The notes below the pieces were generated by a model. The model saw only the letters and a list, made by a program, of their open reading frames with translations. It ran no database searches and was not told the DNA's origin. Positions 8,614-17,222 of a DNA stretch of 64,000 nt are shown one piece after another. This DNA comes from Actinomadura sp. J1-007. GTDB taxonomy: Bacteria; Actinomycetota; Actinomycetes; Streptosporangiales; Streptosporangiaceae. The position numbers and the translations under genes were made by a program. How positions within the stretch are numbered: position 1 is the first letter of the stretch; the number at the start of each line of letters is the position of its first letter. The stretch covers positions 7,192,001 to 7,256,000 of the forward strand of contig NZ_WING01000001.1 in NCBI RefSeq assembly GCF_009793335.1. The letters are read 5' to 3'.

Positions 8614-10037
8614 CTACTGGTGCCACCACGGGTCGGGACCGGTGGCACGGTTGACGAGGTACGACCTGCGGCGCACGAAGCGTCGCAGGGAGGCCGGGCC
8701 CATGCGGGAGCCACCGAGCCCGGACGACTTGAAGGAGTTCTTCTCGCCCTCTTGGACCATGGCGGTGAGCGCGGCGTCGTTGACGCTGATCGCGCCGGCC
8801 TCCAGCCTGGCCGCGACGGCCATCGCCGCGTCCTCGGTGGGACCGAACACCGCCGCCGACAGACCGTAGGCGCTGTCGTTGGCCAGCCGCACGGCCTCGT
8901 CGGCGTCGGCGACCGGCATCACCGGCAAGATGGGACCGAAGGTCTCCTGGGTGAGCACCGCCATCGAGTGGTCGACGCCGGTCAGTACCGTCGGCCGGCA
9001 CCAGTGCCCGCCGTCCAGCCGTTCGACGGTGCCACCGCATCGGGCGACCGCCCCCTTGGCGTAGGCGTCGGCGAGCTGCTCCTCGATCACCGCCGCCTGC
9101 GCCGGATCGATCAGCGGCCCGAGGCCGGGGTCCTCCGGCCGCGGCCGGGCCAGGCCGACCCGGGCGGCCTTGGCGGTGAGCGACTCCACGAACGCGTCGT
9201 AGGCGGGCTGTTCGACGTAGACGCGTTCGATCGACAGGCAGGACTGTCCAGCGTTGGCGGTGCCGCCCCACAGGACGGCCGAGCTCGCCCGCTCCAGATC
9301 CGCTCCGGCGAGGACGATCGCCGGGTCCTTACCGCCCAGTTCCAGGAAGGCGGGGACGAAGGCGCGGGCGGCGGCCTCACCCACCCGGCGGCCGGTCGGC
9401 ACACTGCCGGTGAACGCGACCAGGTCCGACAGGCCGACCAGGTCGGCGCCGACGTCGCCGGCGCCCTCCACGACCGCCAGCACGGCCGCCAGCTCGGGCA
9501 CCCGCGCGACCGTTCGCATCAGCGGCCCGATGAATCGCGGCGTCACCTCGCTCGGCTTGACCAGTGCCGCGCAGCCCGCCGTCAGAGCGGGGATCGCGTC
9601 GATGAGGCCGAGCAGCAGCGGGAAGTTCCAAGGGCTGATCACCGCGACCAGCGGGTACGGGACATGGTCGCCGCCGATCACCAGGCCGGGCGGCCCGGCG
9701 GGCGTCCCCGGCACGGGCGCGAGCAGGTCGGGTCCGAGCCGGGCCCAGCGGTCGATCATGCCGAGGACCAGGTCGACCTCCAGCTCCGACTCCGCGCGGC
9801 GCCCGGTGTCGGCGACCAGGGCGTCGATCAGGCCGCCGCGCTCGGCGGTCAGCGCCCCCGCCAGCGGAGCAGCACCTCGGCCCGGCCCCGCGGCCCAGCC
9901 GCGGCCCATGCGCCCTGTCCCGCCCGCAGGCGCTGGGCCAAGGCGCGCAACTCGCCGGGCGAGGGCGGCTCCAGCGGCCGTTCCGGGGCGCCGTTGCGGG
10001 GCTTGTGGATCCAGGGAGCCGCATACACGTCGGTCAC
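8614..10037 (-). pseudogene. Aldehyde dehydrogenase, one frameshift near the N-terminus
   Basis: NAD(P)-dependent aldehyde dehydrogenase of about 474 residues. The main frame carries the proline motif SPWNFPLL, FTGSVPTG in the cofactor site, LELGGKDPAIV with the general-base Glu, and NAGQSCLSIERV with the catalytic Cys. The first 60 residues (MTDVYAAPWIHKPRNG, ATG 10037) are in another frame, and one base added at a GGGGG run near 9855 joins them as LLRWRGALTAERGG. Without repair the protein is truncated. It likely oxidises an aldehyde to the acid in the same pathway as the nitrilase-fold enzyme, whose stop it overlaps by 4 bases. Confidence 0.85.
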
Positions 10038-11071
10038 CGGATCACCCCGGCCTCACGCAGCCGGGCGAGGGAGTCGCGCTGGCGCCGGACGAACCACGCG
10101 CGGTCCGGGACGACACCGTCGAGTCCGTTCGGCCGCTCCACCTCGTGGCGCGCGTACTCCTCGGCCCACAGGGCGGGCTTGGTACGCGACAGCAGGTTGC
10201 CCATACCCGGTCGTGCGCGGTGGCGGCGCAGCGCCGCCAGGTCCAGCTCGGCGGTCGCCACCACGCTCTCGCCCTGCGCCGCCTCGGCGAGCACCCGGCC
10301 TTCGAAGTCGACGACCTTGGAACCGCCGGAGGTCGAATCGCGCGGGATCGCGATGCCGTCCAGACCACCGCTGTTGGCCGACACGACGTAGGCCAGGTTC
10401 TCCGTCGCGCGGGCACGCCGGGCGATCTCCTTGGGCAGCAGCGCCGGACTGCTCGCCTCCGAGGTCGAGTGACAGAACACCTCCGCACCGCGCAGCGCCA
10501 GCACACGGGCCAGTTCGGGATAGAGGATCTCCTCGGACGCCACGCACGCGAGCATGCCGAGCTCGGTCCGGGCCACGGGGAGCACGCCGTCGATCCCGTA
10601 GACGTCCAGGTAGGCGTCCCATACGTCGTACGGGCTCGGGGAGTACATCGAGTGCAGCCGCCGGTAGCGCAGCACCGTCTCACCGCGCGGGTCGATGATG
10701 AAGGAGGACTGGAAGTACAGCGCCGGGAAGTGCGGGTCGCTCTCGTAGGCGTTCCCGGACAGGAAGATCCCGAGGTCGGCGGCTATGGCGGCGAGCGCCT
10801 CGTACTCCGGGCCGTCCGGGGCCAGGGCAGCGGTCTCCCGCCACAGCGCGACCGACTCGCCCATGGGGAAGCCGGTCAGGAAGTACTCGGGGAGCACCAC
10901 GAGCCGCAGATCCGGGCCGACCCAGCCGCGGGCGGCGGTCACCTGGGCGCGCACCCGGCCGATCGCCGTCATCATGGCGGCCCTCGCGTCTTCGGGTGGC
11001 AGACCGTTCACCGCGCGGGTCTCACTCTGCAACGCGAGGGCCCTGTAGGCGGGGGACGCGTCGTCCGTCAT
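10034..11071 (-). CDS. Nitrilase-superfamily amidohydrolase
   Basis: A 345-residue carbon-nitrogen hydrolase. The catalytic Glu lies in VVLPEYFLTG and the candidate nucleophile Cys in GMLACVASEEILYP. The Lys expected between them is not obvious: the region reads LRYRRLHSMYSPSPYDVWDAY, with Arg where most relatives have Lys. The enzyme presumably splits an amide, carbamoyl or nitrile bond in the cytoplasm, with substrate unknown. Its start overlaps the stop of the NTF2-like gene and its end overlaps the aldehyde dehydrogenase start, so all four genes are one operon. Confidence 0.85.
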   Translation of the reverse strand: MTDDASPAYRALALQSETRAVNGLPPEDARAAMMTAIGRVRAQVTAARGWVGPDLRLVVLPEYFLTGFPMGESVALWRETAALAPDGPEYEALAAIAADLGIFLSGNAYESDPHFPALYFQSSFIIDPRGETVLRYRRLHSMYSPSPYDVWDAYLDVYGIDGVLPVARTELGMLACVASEEILYPELARVLALRGAEVFCHSTSEASSPALLPKEIARRARATENLAYVVSANSGGLDGIAIPRDSTSGGSKVVDFEGRVLAEAAQGESVVATAELDLAALRRHRARPGMGNLLSRTKPALWAEEYARHEVERPNGLDGVVPDRAWFVRRQRDSLARLREAGVIR

Positions 11072-11484
11072 CTCCCCTCCTCAACGATCCAGCCGTCGGC
11101 CGCGTACGGATCGGGCGCGGGCTGGGAGCCGTGTTCGTGCACGACGCGCCAGCCGTCCTCGGCGCGGTCGAGCATCCAGGTGAGCCGGAGCCGGACCGTA
11201 CCGCGGGCGGTCCGCAGCCGGAGGATGCCGTTGACGCAGGCCAGTTCCGTGCCGGTCCGCACGTGGGGCCCGTCCTCCCAGGCCACCCCGGTCAGCCCGA
11301 TGGGCGACCGGACGTAGGCTCGCCAGCCATCGGCCACCTTCGCGTGCCCTTCGGTCAGCCAGCGCGGTCCCTCGGGATACACCCGCAGATCCGGGCTGTC
11401 GCGGTAGCAGGCCACCAGCTCCTCGGCCCGGCGTGCCGCGGCGGCACGGCACAGGGCCTCCACGACGGTGAGCGGGCTGTCCAT
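11068..11484 (-). CDS. SnoaL/NTF2-like small protein
   Basis: A 138-residue protein starting MDSPLTVVEALCRAAAAR. ATG 11484 has GGGGGA just upstream, whereas the longer frame to 11541 would run through the promoter. The pattern is that of a cone-shaped NTF2-like barrel: an N-terminal helix pair with YRDSPDLRVYPEG, then strands RLRTARGTVRLRLTWML and a C-terminal DGWRVVHEHGS strand, as in nuclear-transport-factor-like enzymes and ligand-binding proteins. Function unknown; as first gene of a catabolic operon it may bind or isomerise an intermediate. Confidence 0.8.
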   Translation of the reverse strand: MDSPLTVVEALCRAAAARRAEELVACYRDSPDLRVYPEGPRWLTEGHAKVADGWRAYVRSPIGLTGVAWEDGPHVRTGTELACVNGILRLRTARGTVRLRLTWMLDRAEDGWRVVHEHGSQPAPDPYAADGWIVEEGR

Positions 11485-11510
11485 GGTCCCCCTAGAAACT
11501 CGGAACGCTG

Positions 11511-11525
11511 TTACGTAAAATGGAA
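11511..11525. promoter_or_regulatory. Candidate IclR operator TTAC-N7-GGAA
   Basis: TTAC (11511-11514), seven bases, GGAA (11522-11525), 27 bases before the NTF2-like gene start on the minus strand. On that strand it reads TGTTCCATTTTACG, close to TGTTCCAATTAGCG at 234-247. It links this operon to the liv operon. Confidence 0.45.
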
Positions 11526-11571
11526 CATACAGTGATCCCAAGGTCCGGCACCAGGGGAGGGCCGTGACGCA

Positions 11572-11616
11572 TAAAACATCAGACCTTTAGCGTGAGCGAG
11601 GTTGAAGTCTGACTTC
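11572..11616. repeat. Cluster of short inverted repeats before the thiolase remnant
   Basis: TAAAACATCAGAC (11572-11584) is the reverse complement of GTCTGATGTTTTA and matches GTCTGATGTTTA before the GntR gene (7219-7230). GAAGTC-T-GACTTC (11604-11616) is a perfect 6-bp palindrome around one base. Probably an old promoter/operator left in front of dead genes. Confidence 0.4.
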
Positions 11617-11620
11617 TCAC

Positions 11621-12386
11621 ATGTACGTGGCGCGCGCCGTGCAGGCCATCGACGCCGGGCAGTGCGCCACCGTCGTCATCTCCTGCGGCTCGAACCAGCG
11701 TTCCGCGCACTCCCGCTCGTCGGGCGGCGTGCTGGAGTCCCACACTCCAGAGGCGCGGTTCGAGACGCCCTATGGGTCCCTGTTCCCGGCCTCCTTCCAC
11801 GCGTCGGCCGCGCGACGCTACCTGCCCGCCTACCGGGCCACGGCCGAACAGCGCGCCGAGGTCGCGGCCCATGAACGGGCCCTGCTCAACCCCAAGGCGT
11901 ACCGGTACGGCGCCCGGCCCCTTGACGGCCCGGGACGTCCGCGCCGCCCCGATGATCTCCTCCCCGCTGATCGCCGCCGACTGCTGCCTGGCCACCGACG
12001 GCGGCGGCGCGATCGTCCTGACCTCGCTCGAACGCGCCCGCGATCTGCCCCGCCCGCCCGCGGTCGTCCTCGGGTACGGCGAATCCACCACCAACACGTC
12101 CATGACCAGTGCCTCCGATCTGCTGCGTCCGGGCTCTCCCGATTCGGGACGTCGTGCGTTCGCGATGGCGGCGCTGCGGCCGGGCGACGTGGACGTGGCT
12201 CAGTTGTACGACTCGTTCACCGTCACGGTGCTGCTCACCCTCGAAGGGCTCGGCTTCCGCGCCCCGGGGGCGGCCGCCTCTTTCATCGGCGACGGCCGCA
12301 TCCGCCCCGGCGGCGACTTCGCGCTGAACACCTCCGGGGGAGGGCTGCCCTCCCATGCGACCGTCCTGCTGGGAGCGGACCGATGA
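11621..12386 (+). pseudogene. Thiolase (SCP-x type) remnant
   Basis: Recognisable thiolase text in two frames: MYVARAVQAIDAGQCATVVI with SLFPASFHASAARRYL up to about 11920, then, after one extra base in a C run near 11920, LTARDVRAAPMISSPLIAAD, DVDVAQLYDSFTVTVLL and LNTSGGGLPSHATVLLGADR to the stop. The N-terminal part and the C-terminal catalytic end are missing. Relatives act on acyl-CoA side chains together with DUF35 partners, and a DUF35 fragment follows directly. I judge this non-functional. Confidence 0.8.
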
Positions 12387-12627
12387 CCTACGAGGTCCCG
12401 ACCGACGAGGTCACCGCGCCCTGGTGGGACGCCACCCGCGAGAAGCGCATGACCGTGCAGCGCCGCCTGGAGTGGGGGCACCGCCAGCACTGTCCGCGCG
12501 CGCTGTGCACCGGCTGCGGCGGCGCGGAACTGGATTCCGCCGAGGTCTCGGGCACCGGCACAGTCGACTCGTGCACCGTCGTCCGCCGCCCGACGGCCGC
12601 CACCTGCCCGTCCTCACCAAGGAGTGA
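12383..12627 (+). pseudogene. DUF35 / zinc-ribbon OB-fold protein fragment
   Basis: MTYEVPTDEVTAPWWDATRE followed by QHCPRALCTGCGG and GTGTVDSCTVV is the N-terminal rubredoxin-like and early OB part of a DUF35 protein, the usual partner of SCP-x-type thiolases. The first Cys pair of the zinc ribbon is gone (RRLEWGHRQH replaces CxxCG), and most of the OB fold is missing; frames break near 12595. Its ATG overlaps the thiolase remnant's stop, preserving the old operon spacing. Confidence 0.7.
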
Positions 12628-12630
12628 ACG

Positions 12631-12815
12631 ATCGAATTCGCATTCAACGACGAGCAACGGATGCTGACCGCACCTGAGGAGTACGGCGGCCCGGCCGTCG
12701 ACATGGTCGCCATCGTCTTCGAGGAGCTGTGATGAGCCTCGGAGAGGGGACCAACGACATCATGCGGACCGTCATCGCGAGAGCACTGACCTCCGGCCGA
12801 GGGGCGATCAGATGA
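12631..12815 (+). pseudogene. Acyl-CoA dehydrogenase remnant (three fused pieces)
   Basis: Three short stretches of one enzyme are spliced together: IEFAFNDEQRMLT (extreme N-terminus, start codon lost), PEEYGGPAVDMVAIVFEEL (first-domain loop) and, after a TGATG stop-start, GEGTNDIMRTVIARAL (C-terminal helix). Some 300 intervening residues are absent. The preserved order shows repeated internal deletion, not random similarity. The final TGA overlaps the ATG of the following CitE-like gene. Confidence 0.75.
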
Positions 12816-13648
12816 GATCCGCCCTGTACGTCCCTGGGGACGCGCCCGGCAAGCTCGCCAAGGCCCCACGGCATGACGCCGATGAGCTGATCATCGATCT
12901 GGAGGACGCCGTCCCTCTCGTCCGCAAGGACGACGCGCGGCACGTCGTCGCCTCCTGGCTGCGGGAGCGCGGCACCGGCGGCGGACCCCGCCTGTGGGTA
13001 CGGATCAATCCGGGACGGCTGGGGGAGGCGGACGTCCGTGCGGTCGCCCTCCCCGGCCTGACCGGGTTGTGCGTGGCCAAGGCCGAGAACGTGAGCGAGC
13101 TGGCCGCTCTGGACGAGCTGCTCGACGACCTTGAGAAGGAGCGCGGGCTGGAACGGCTCGGCGTCGTCCCGCTGTTGGAGTCGGCCGCCGCGATCCTGGC
13201 CGCGCCGTCCCTGGCCCGCGCCCCCCGCGTCGTTCGGCTCCAGATGGGCGAGGCCGACTTGCGAGCCGACCTCGGTGTAGAGCCCGGGCCCGATGGACGC
13301 GAGCTGCTGTTCGCCCGATCCCAGGTCGTGATGGCCAGTGCCGCCGCGCGCATCGAAGCGCCGATCGCTCCCGTCAGCACCGACTTTCGTGACCTGGATT
13401 CGCTTCGCGCGTCGACGCTGGCCCTCAAACGGCTCGGCTTCCAGGGGCGTGCCTGCATTCACCCGGATCAGCTGCCCGTGGTCAACGCGGTCTTCACCCC
13501 GTCCGCGCAGGAGGTGGCCCGCGCCCGCGACCTGGTCGAACGCTACGACGCGGCCATCGCGGCCGGCACCGGAGTCTGCCTCGACGAACGCGGCCGCCTG
13601 GTGGACGAAGCCGTCGTCCGTTCGGCCCGCCGCCTGCTGGCCATCTAA
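12812..13648 (+). CDS. CitE-like HpcH/HpaI-family lyase
   Basis: A 278-residue TIM-barrel protein of the citrate-lyase-beta type: start MRSALYVPGDAPGKLAKA, acidic motif ELIIDLEDAVP, LWVRINPG, a Glu in the VVPLLES strand, LQMGEADL for magnesium, and the closing RACIHPDQLPVVNAVF. Free-standing members cleave or form (3S)-malyl- or citramalyl-CoA-type thioesters. It is the only intact gene of the old acyl-CoA operon before it. The ATGA overlap with the dehydrogenase remnant indicates it once was the fourth gene. Confidence 0.85.
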   Translation: MRSALYVPGDAPGKLAKAPRHDADELIIDLEDAVPLVRKDDARHVVASWLRERGTGGGPRLWVRINPGRLGEADVRAVALPGLTGLCVAKAENVSELAALDELLDDLEKERGLERLGVVPLLESAAAILAAPSLARAPRVVRLQMGEADLRADLGVEPGPDGRELLFARSQVVMASAAARIEAPIAPVSTDFRDLDSLRASTLALKRLGFQGRACIHPDQLPVVNAVFTPSAQEVARARDLVERYDAAIAAGTGVCLDERGRLVDEAVVRSARRLLAI

Positions 13649-13791
13649 GACATGTCCCCATAGATGTGGGGAGGCGCGCGGTAGGGATCTGAGCGCGAGA
13701 GGAGCCCCACGGTGGCCAGGGCCCGACACCGCCTTCAACGGCGAAGCACGGTCGTGCCGTGTGACCAGTACGGGCCTTAGCGCTCGGGGCG

Positions 13792-14310
13792 TTGGCGTGG
13801 GGAATCGCCGGCCAGCACCTAGACGAGGCAGTCACCCATGACGATGAACGCGACACGGCCAGATGCTGGGCCGTGGTGTGCCCGCTGTCCTGGCCCATCG
13901 CCGAGGACCAGGTCCAGCGGGCGACGAGGGAGTTGACCTGGGTTGAGCACAGGCTGGCGGCGGCAGTGATGGCGGTGCCCGGACCCGGGGCGGTCGCGGA
14001 CGATGGAACCGATCCGCATGTGGGCGCGGCGATGGAGACCGTTGCTGCGGCGAGATGGCTGCTGCTGGCCCGAGGCGCGTCGCAGGAGTCGGTGGCGGAA
14101 CTGCATCTGGCACGACAGCGTCCTCGACATCCACCCCCGCCCACCCCAGGTCGAACGACTCTGCATAGGCGATCCGGTGACGTGTACTTCATGACGCCTT
14201 CGTCGCCGGTGGGTAGAACGCCATGTTCCTGGGATCAGCGCGCGGCGCGCCCACCGACCGGCACACCCGAAGTCCCGCTGACCTGGCCTAACTCAAACTC
14301 TTGTTCCTGA
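13792..14310 (+). CDS. Hypothetical ORF of doubtful status
   Basis: A frame of 172 codons whose middle part (about 13870-14120, including WVEHRLAAAVMAVPGPG and METVAAARWLLLARGAS) looks like helical coding sequence with high GC3, but the ends do not. There is no ribosome site at TTG 13792 and no family I recognise. It may be the remainder of a longer gene. The rest of 13649-14485 shows nothing but the motif at 14413. Confidence 0.25.
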   Translation: MAWGIAGQHLDEAVTHDDERDTARCWAVVCPLSWPIAEDQVQRATRELTWVEHRLAAAVMAVPGPGAVADDGTDPHVGAAMETVAAARWLLLARGASQESVAELHLARQRPRHPPPPTPGRTTLHRRSGDVYFMTPSSPVGRTPCSWDQRAARPPTGTPEVPLTWPNSNSCS

Positions 14311-14412
14311 TTGCACGAGTCTGACCGGCACGCCCGATACGGGGCGCGACGCCCTGGCCGCCTTGTGCGCGACGCTCGTGCTGGTCCCATGGGGACGGGC
14401 CAGCCACTTGCC

Positions 14413-14423
14413 AACTTCTCTTA
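14413..14423. promoter_or_regulatory. Sugar-locus operator motif, copy 1
   Basis: AACTTCTCTTA, 63 bases before the RraA-like start. The same 11-mer or a one-base variant stands at 19426, 27742 and 27928, once before each transcription unit of this locus. Candidate site for the FadR-type regulator at 26886-27665. Confidence 0.55.
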
Positions 14424-14485
14424 TATCCAGTTAGGTTGGCGGCTACCGCACAGAGTGGATGCGGATGACGCGAGGGAGTCCGACC

Positions 14486-15175
14486 TTGGCAACCGACGCT
14501 CCGGCCTTCGATGGGAGGTCGGCCTCCGAGCCCGAGCTCTTCGCCCTCCTCCGGGAGCGGCTCCATACCCCGGTCGTCGGCGACATCCTCGACACGCTCG
14601 GGCTCATGCATCAGTTCCTGCCGCCGGAGATCCACGGCATTCGAGCCGGGGTGAAGGTCGTCGGGCGGGCGATGCCCGTGGTCATCGCTGATGTGAGCGG
14701 CCCGCAGAGTCGCCCGTTCGGTCGGCTGACCGAGGCCCTCGACCAGCTCGAGCCCGGCGAGGTCTACGTCGCGCAGAACGGCACCGTCCCGACCGCGGCC
14801 TGGGGAGAGATCCTGACGGTCACCGCGCGCGGCCACGGAGCCGCGGGTGCTGTGATCGACGGTTATCACCGCGACACCCGTGCCTTGCTCGCGCAGGATT
14901 GGCCGGTCTTCAGTCGGGGCGGCTTCGCGCAGGATGCCGGCGTTCGCAAGGTCGTGGTCGATTACCGCGTCCCCATAGAGATCGGCGGCGTACGTACGGC
15001 GCCGGGTGATCTTGTCTTCGGGGACGAAGACGGAGTCGTGGTGGTGCCGACGCACGTCGAGCAGGAGGTCATCGAGCGGGCGATCGAGAAGGTCTCGACG
15101 GAGGGCTTCGTTCGTCAGGCGATCGAGCAGGGCATGTCGTCGACGGATGCGTTCGCGCGTTTCGGCGTGCTGTAG
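14486..15175 (+). CDS. RraA-family aldolase-like protein
   Basis: A 229-residue protein of the RraA/HMG-aldolase family: TPVVGDILDTLGLMHQ near the start, GRAMPVVIADV, then the active-site loop AAWGEILTVTARGHGAAGAV, IDGYHRDT and DLVFGDEDGVVVVP. These enzymes use a divalent metal to cleave 4-hydroxy-4-methyl-2-oxoglutarate or similar 2-oxo acids; some are sugar-acid enzymes. I chose TTG 14486: GAGGGAG sits seven bases upstream, while ATG 14459 and 14465 have none. First gene of a four-gene run ending with GH3. Confidence 0.85.
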   Translation: MATDAPAFDGRSASEPELFALLRERLHTPVVGDILDTLGLMHQFLPPEIHGIRAGVKVVGRAMPVVIADVSGPQSRPFGRLTEALDQLEPGEVYVAQNGTVPTAAWGEILTVTARGHGAAGAVIDGYHRDTRALLAQDWPVFSRGGFAQDAGVRKVVVDYRVPIEIGGVRTAPGDLVFGDEDGVVVVPTHVEQEVIERAIEKVSTEGFVRQAIEQGMSSTDAFARFGVL

Positions 15176-15213
15176 AGCGTCCCCAGACCAATCCGAATTG
15201 TCGAGGAAGTGCC

Positions 15214-16455
15214 GTGAGTGTGATCAAGAGTGTGTCGACCGCGGTGGTCGCGGCGAACTTCGACTGGACGATCGTCCGGGTCGAGACCGTGGATGGCCAG
15301 GTCGGCTGGGGTGAGTCCTTCTTCGCTCCTGGCCTCACCAGCATCATCGGTGCCATGGCGCCCCTCATGGTGGGGGAGGAGGCGCGCAACATCGACGCCA
15401 TCGTCGCGCGCCTGCGGGCCGCGGCCTCGGGTGCGGGCTCGGTGGGCGGCATCATCCACAACGCGCTGTCCGGCATCGACGCGGCGCTATGGGACCTGAA
15501 CGCCCGCGCGCTCGGCGTGCCCCTGTGGCAGATGCTCGGCGGTCGCTTTCATGAGTCGGTTCGGGTCTACGCCGACTGCCACAGCGGCGGGGGCCTGATG
15601 AGTCTGGGGCCGATGCTGGACATCCGTCCGGTGCCGTGGCAGGACGACCAGGCGGTCGCGGACGGCGTGGTGGGCAGGAGCCTGTTCGACCCGGACGCCG
15701 AGACCGGCGAGATCGACCTCGACCTGCTCGCCGACCGTGCCCGGCGGGCGGTCCGCCAGGGGTTCGACGCGCTGAAGTTCGACCTGGACGTGCCGGGTCT
15801 CGTGCCGACCCGGGCCGGTTCGAGAAGCATGCCGGTCGGGGCGGAGCGCCTGGCGCGGGAGATGGTCGAGGCGATCTCGAACGCGGCCGGGCCGGAGGTC
15901 GAGCTCGCTTTCGACCTGCATTGGCGCTACGACATGGCATCGGCGGCCCGGCTGGCCCGAGCCCTCGAAGGCTTCCCGATCCTCTGGCTTGAGGATCCAC
16001 TGCCGCCGGAGAACGTCGCCGGCCTCATCTCGCTCGCGCGGACGACCTCCACTCCGCTCGGCGGGGGCGAGAACCTGATCGGTCACCGCGGATTCGCGCC
16101 GCTGCTGGAGACGGGCGCGCTGGCCGTCGTGACGCCGGATCTGGGCAAGGTCGGCGGTGTGTCCGAGGCCCGGCGGATCGCCGCCTCCGCCGCGGAGCGC
16201 GGCCTGGCCGTCGCGCCGCACAACATCGCCGGGCCGATCGGCACCGCGTTCGCCGCACAGGTCGCGGCGACCTGGCCGAACCTGCTGGCCCTGGAGTTCC
16301 ACGCGCAGGACGTGCCGTTCTTCGACGAGATGGTGGGCGGCGAGCTCATCGTCGGCGGCCGCATCGTCATGTCGGATCGGCCGGGGATCGGCGTCGAGCC
16401 GGATCTCGCCGTGCTGCGGCGGTGGGCGAAGCCGGGCGAGGAGTTCTTCGCATGA
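15214..16455 (+). CDS. Enolase-superfamily sugar-acid dehydratase (mandelate-racemase group)
   Basis: A 413-residue enzyme. The N-terminal capping domain contains GWGESFFAPG, and GIDAALWDLNARALGVPLWQ starts the barrel. Catalytic features: KFDLD at the second strand (general-base Lys), metal ligands Asp in AFDLHW, Glu in LWLEDPLP and Glu in GGGENL, and the opposite-face His in VAPHNIAGP. This pattern fits acid-sugar dehydratases that abstract a proton alpha to a carboxylate and remove water, giving 2-keto-3-deoxy acids, which suits the KDG-type kinase and KDPG aldolase nearby. GTG start with GAGGAAG. The stop overlaps the next ATG. Confidence 0.9.
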   Translation: MSVIKSVSTAVVAANFDWTIVRVETVDGQVGWGESFFAPGLTSIIGAMAPLMVGEEARNIDAIVARLRAAASGAGSVGGIIHNALSGIDAALWDLNARALGVPLWQMLGGRFHESVRVYADCHSGGGLMSLGPMLDIRPVPWQDDQAVADGVVGRSLFDPDAETGEIDLDLLADRARRAVRQGFDALKFDLDVPGLVPTRAGSRSMPVGAERLAREMVEAISNAAGPEVELAFDLHWRYDMASAARLARALEGFPILWLEDPLPPENVAGLISLARTTSTPLGGGENLIGHRGFAPLLETGALAVVTPDLGKVGGVSEARRIAASAAERGLAVAPHNIAGPIGTAFAAQVAATWPNLLALEFHAQDVPFFDEMVGGELIVGGRIVMSDRPGIGVEPDLAVLRRWAKPGEEFFA

Positions 16456-17189
16456 GCACCACCGGAAGCCTGTCCAGCCGCACCGCGCTGGTGACCGGCG
16501 GCGCCCGCGGGATCGGGGCCGCCATCGCGGATGCGCTGGCCGCGGCCGGGGCGTCGGTCACCGTGCTGGACCTGGCGCCGGAGCCGGCGGCGGATCTGCC
16601 GTACCGGTACATCGGAGCGGACCTGTCCACCGGGGACGCGCCCGCGTCCATCGCCGAGCGGCTGGGGGAGGAGCCGCTCGACATCCTCGTCAACAACGCC
16701 GGCTATGAGGTCGAGGAGGACTCGCTCGAGCTGAGCCTGGCGGACTGGGACCGCACCCTGACCGTGAACCTGCTGGCGCCGGTACGCCTGATCGGTGCCT
16801 TGCGGAAGAACCTCACCGCGCGCCCCGGCGCCGCGGTGGTCAACGTGACGTCGATCCACGAGCGCGTGCCCTATCCCCGGCACCTCTCCTACAGCGTGTC
16901 CAAAGCGGGATTGTCGATGGCGACGAAGGTGCTCGCCATCGAGCTGGCCCCGCGTGGCATTCGGGTCAATGCGGTCGCTCCCGGGGTCATCCGAACCTCG
17001 ATGAACGAGCACACGATCGCCGCCGTCGGCGAAGAGTCGTTCCAGCGTGCTGTACCGACCGGCACGATCGGCGTGCCCGGCGACGTCGCGGGCGCGGTGG
17101 CCTTCCTCGCCTCCGACGCGGCTCGCTACATCACCGGCACGACGCTCTACGTCGATGGCGCCTACAGCGAGAACATCGTCCGTTACTGA
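16452..17189 (+). CDS. Short-chain dehydrogenase/reductase
   Basis: A 245-residue Rossmann enzyme: cofactor motif TGGARGIGAAIA, VNNAGYEVEE, the catalytic Ser in NVTSIHERVP and the YSVSK pair, closing with GTTLYVDGAYSE. ATG 16452 overlaps the dehydratase stop; the 30-base longer frame would run inside that gene. DLAPE after the second strand has an acidic residue where NAD-preferring enzymes do. It probably oxidises a sugar or sugar acid to feed the dehydratase. Confidence 0.92.
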   Translation: MSTTGSLSSRTALVTGGARGIGAAIADALAAAGASVTVLDLAPEPAADLPYRYIGADLSTGDAPASIAERLGEEPLDILVNNAGYEVEEDSLELSLADWDRTLTVNLLAPVRLIGALRKNLTARPGAAVVNVTSIHERVPYPRHLSYSVSKAGLSMATKVLAIELAPRGIRVNAVAPGVIRTSMNEHTIAAVGEESFQRAVPTGTIGVPGDVAGAVAFLASDAARYITGTTLYVDGAYSENIVRY

Positions 17190-17222
17190 GCCGGCACCCG
17201 ACATCGAGAGTGAGGCGCCACC

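Noticed and set aside
13665-13680. CCCCA-N6-TGGGG hairpin after the CitE-like gene
   Set aside because: Only five pairs; too weak to call a terminator.
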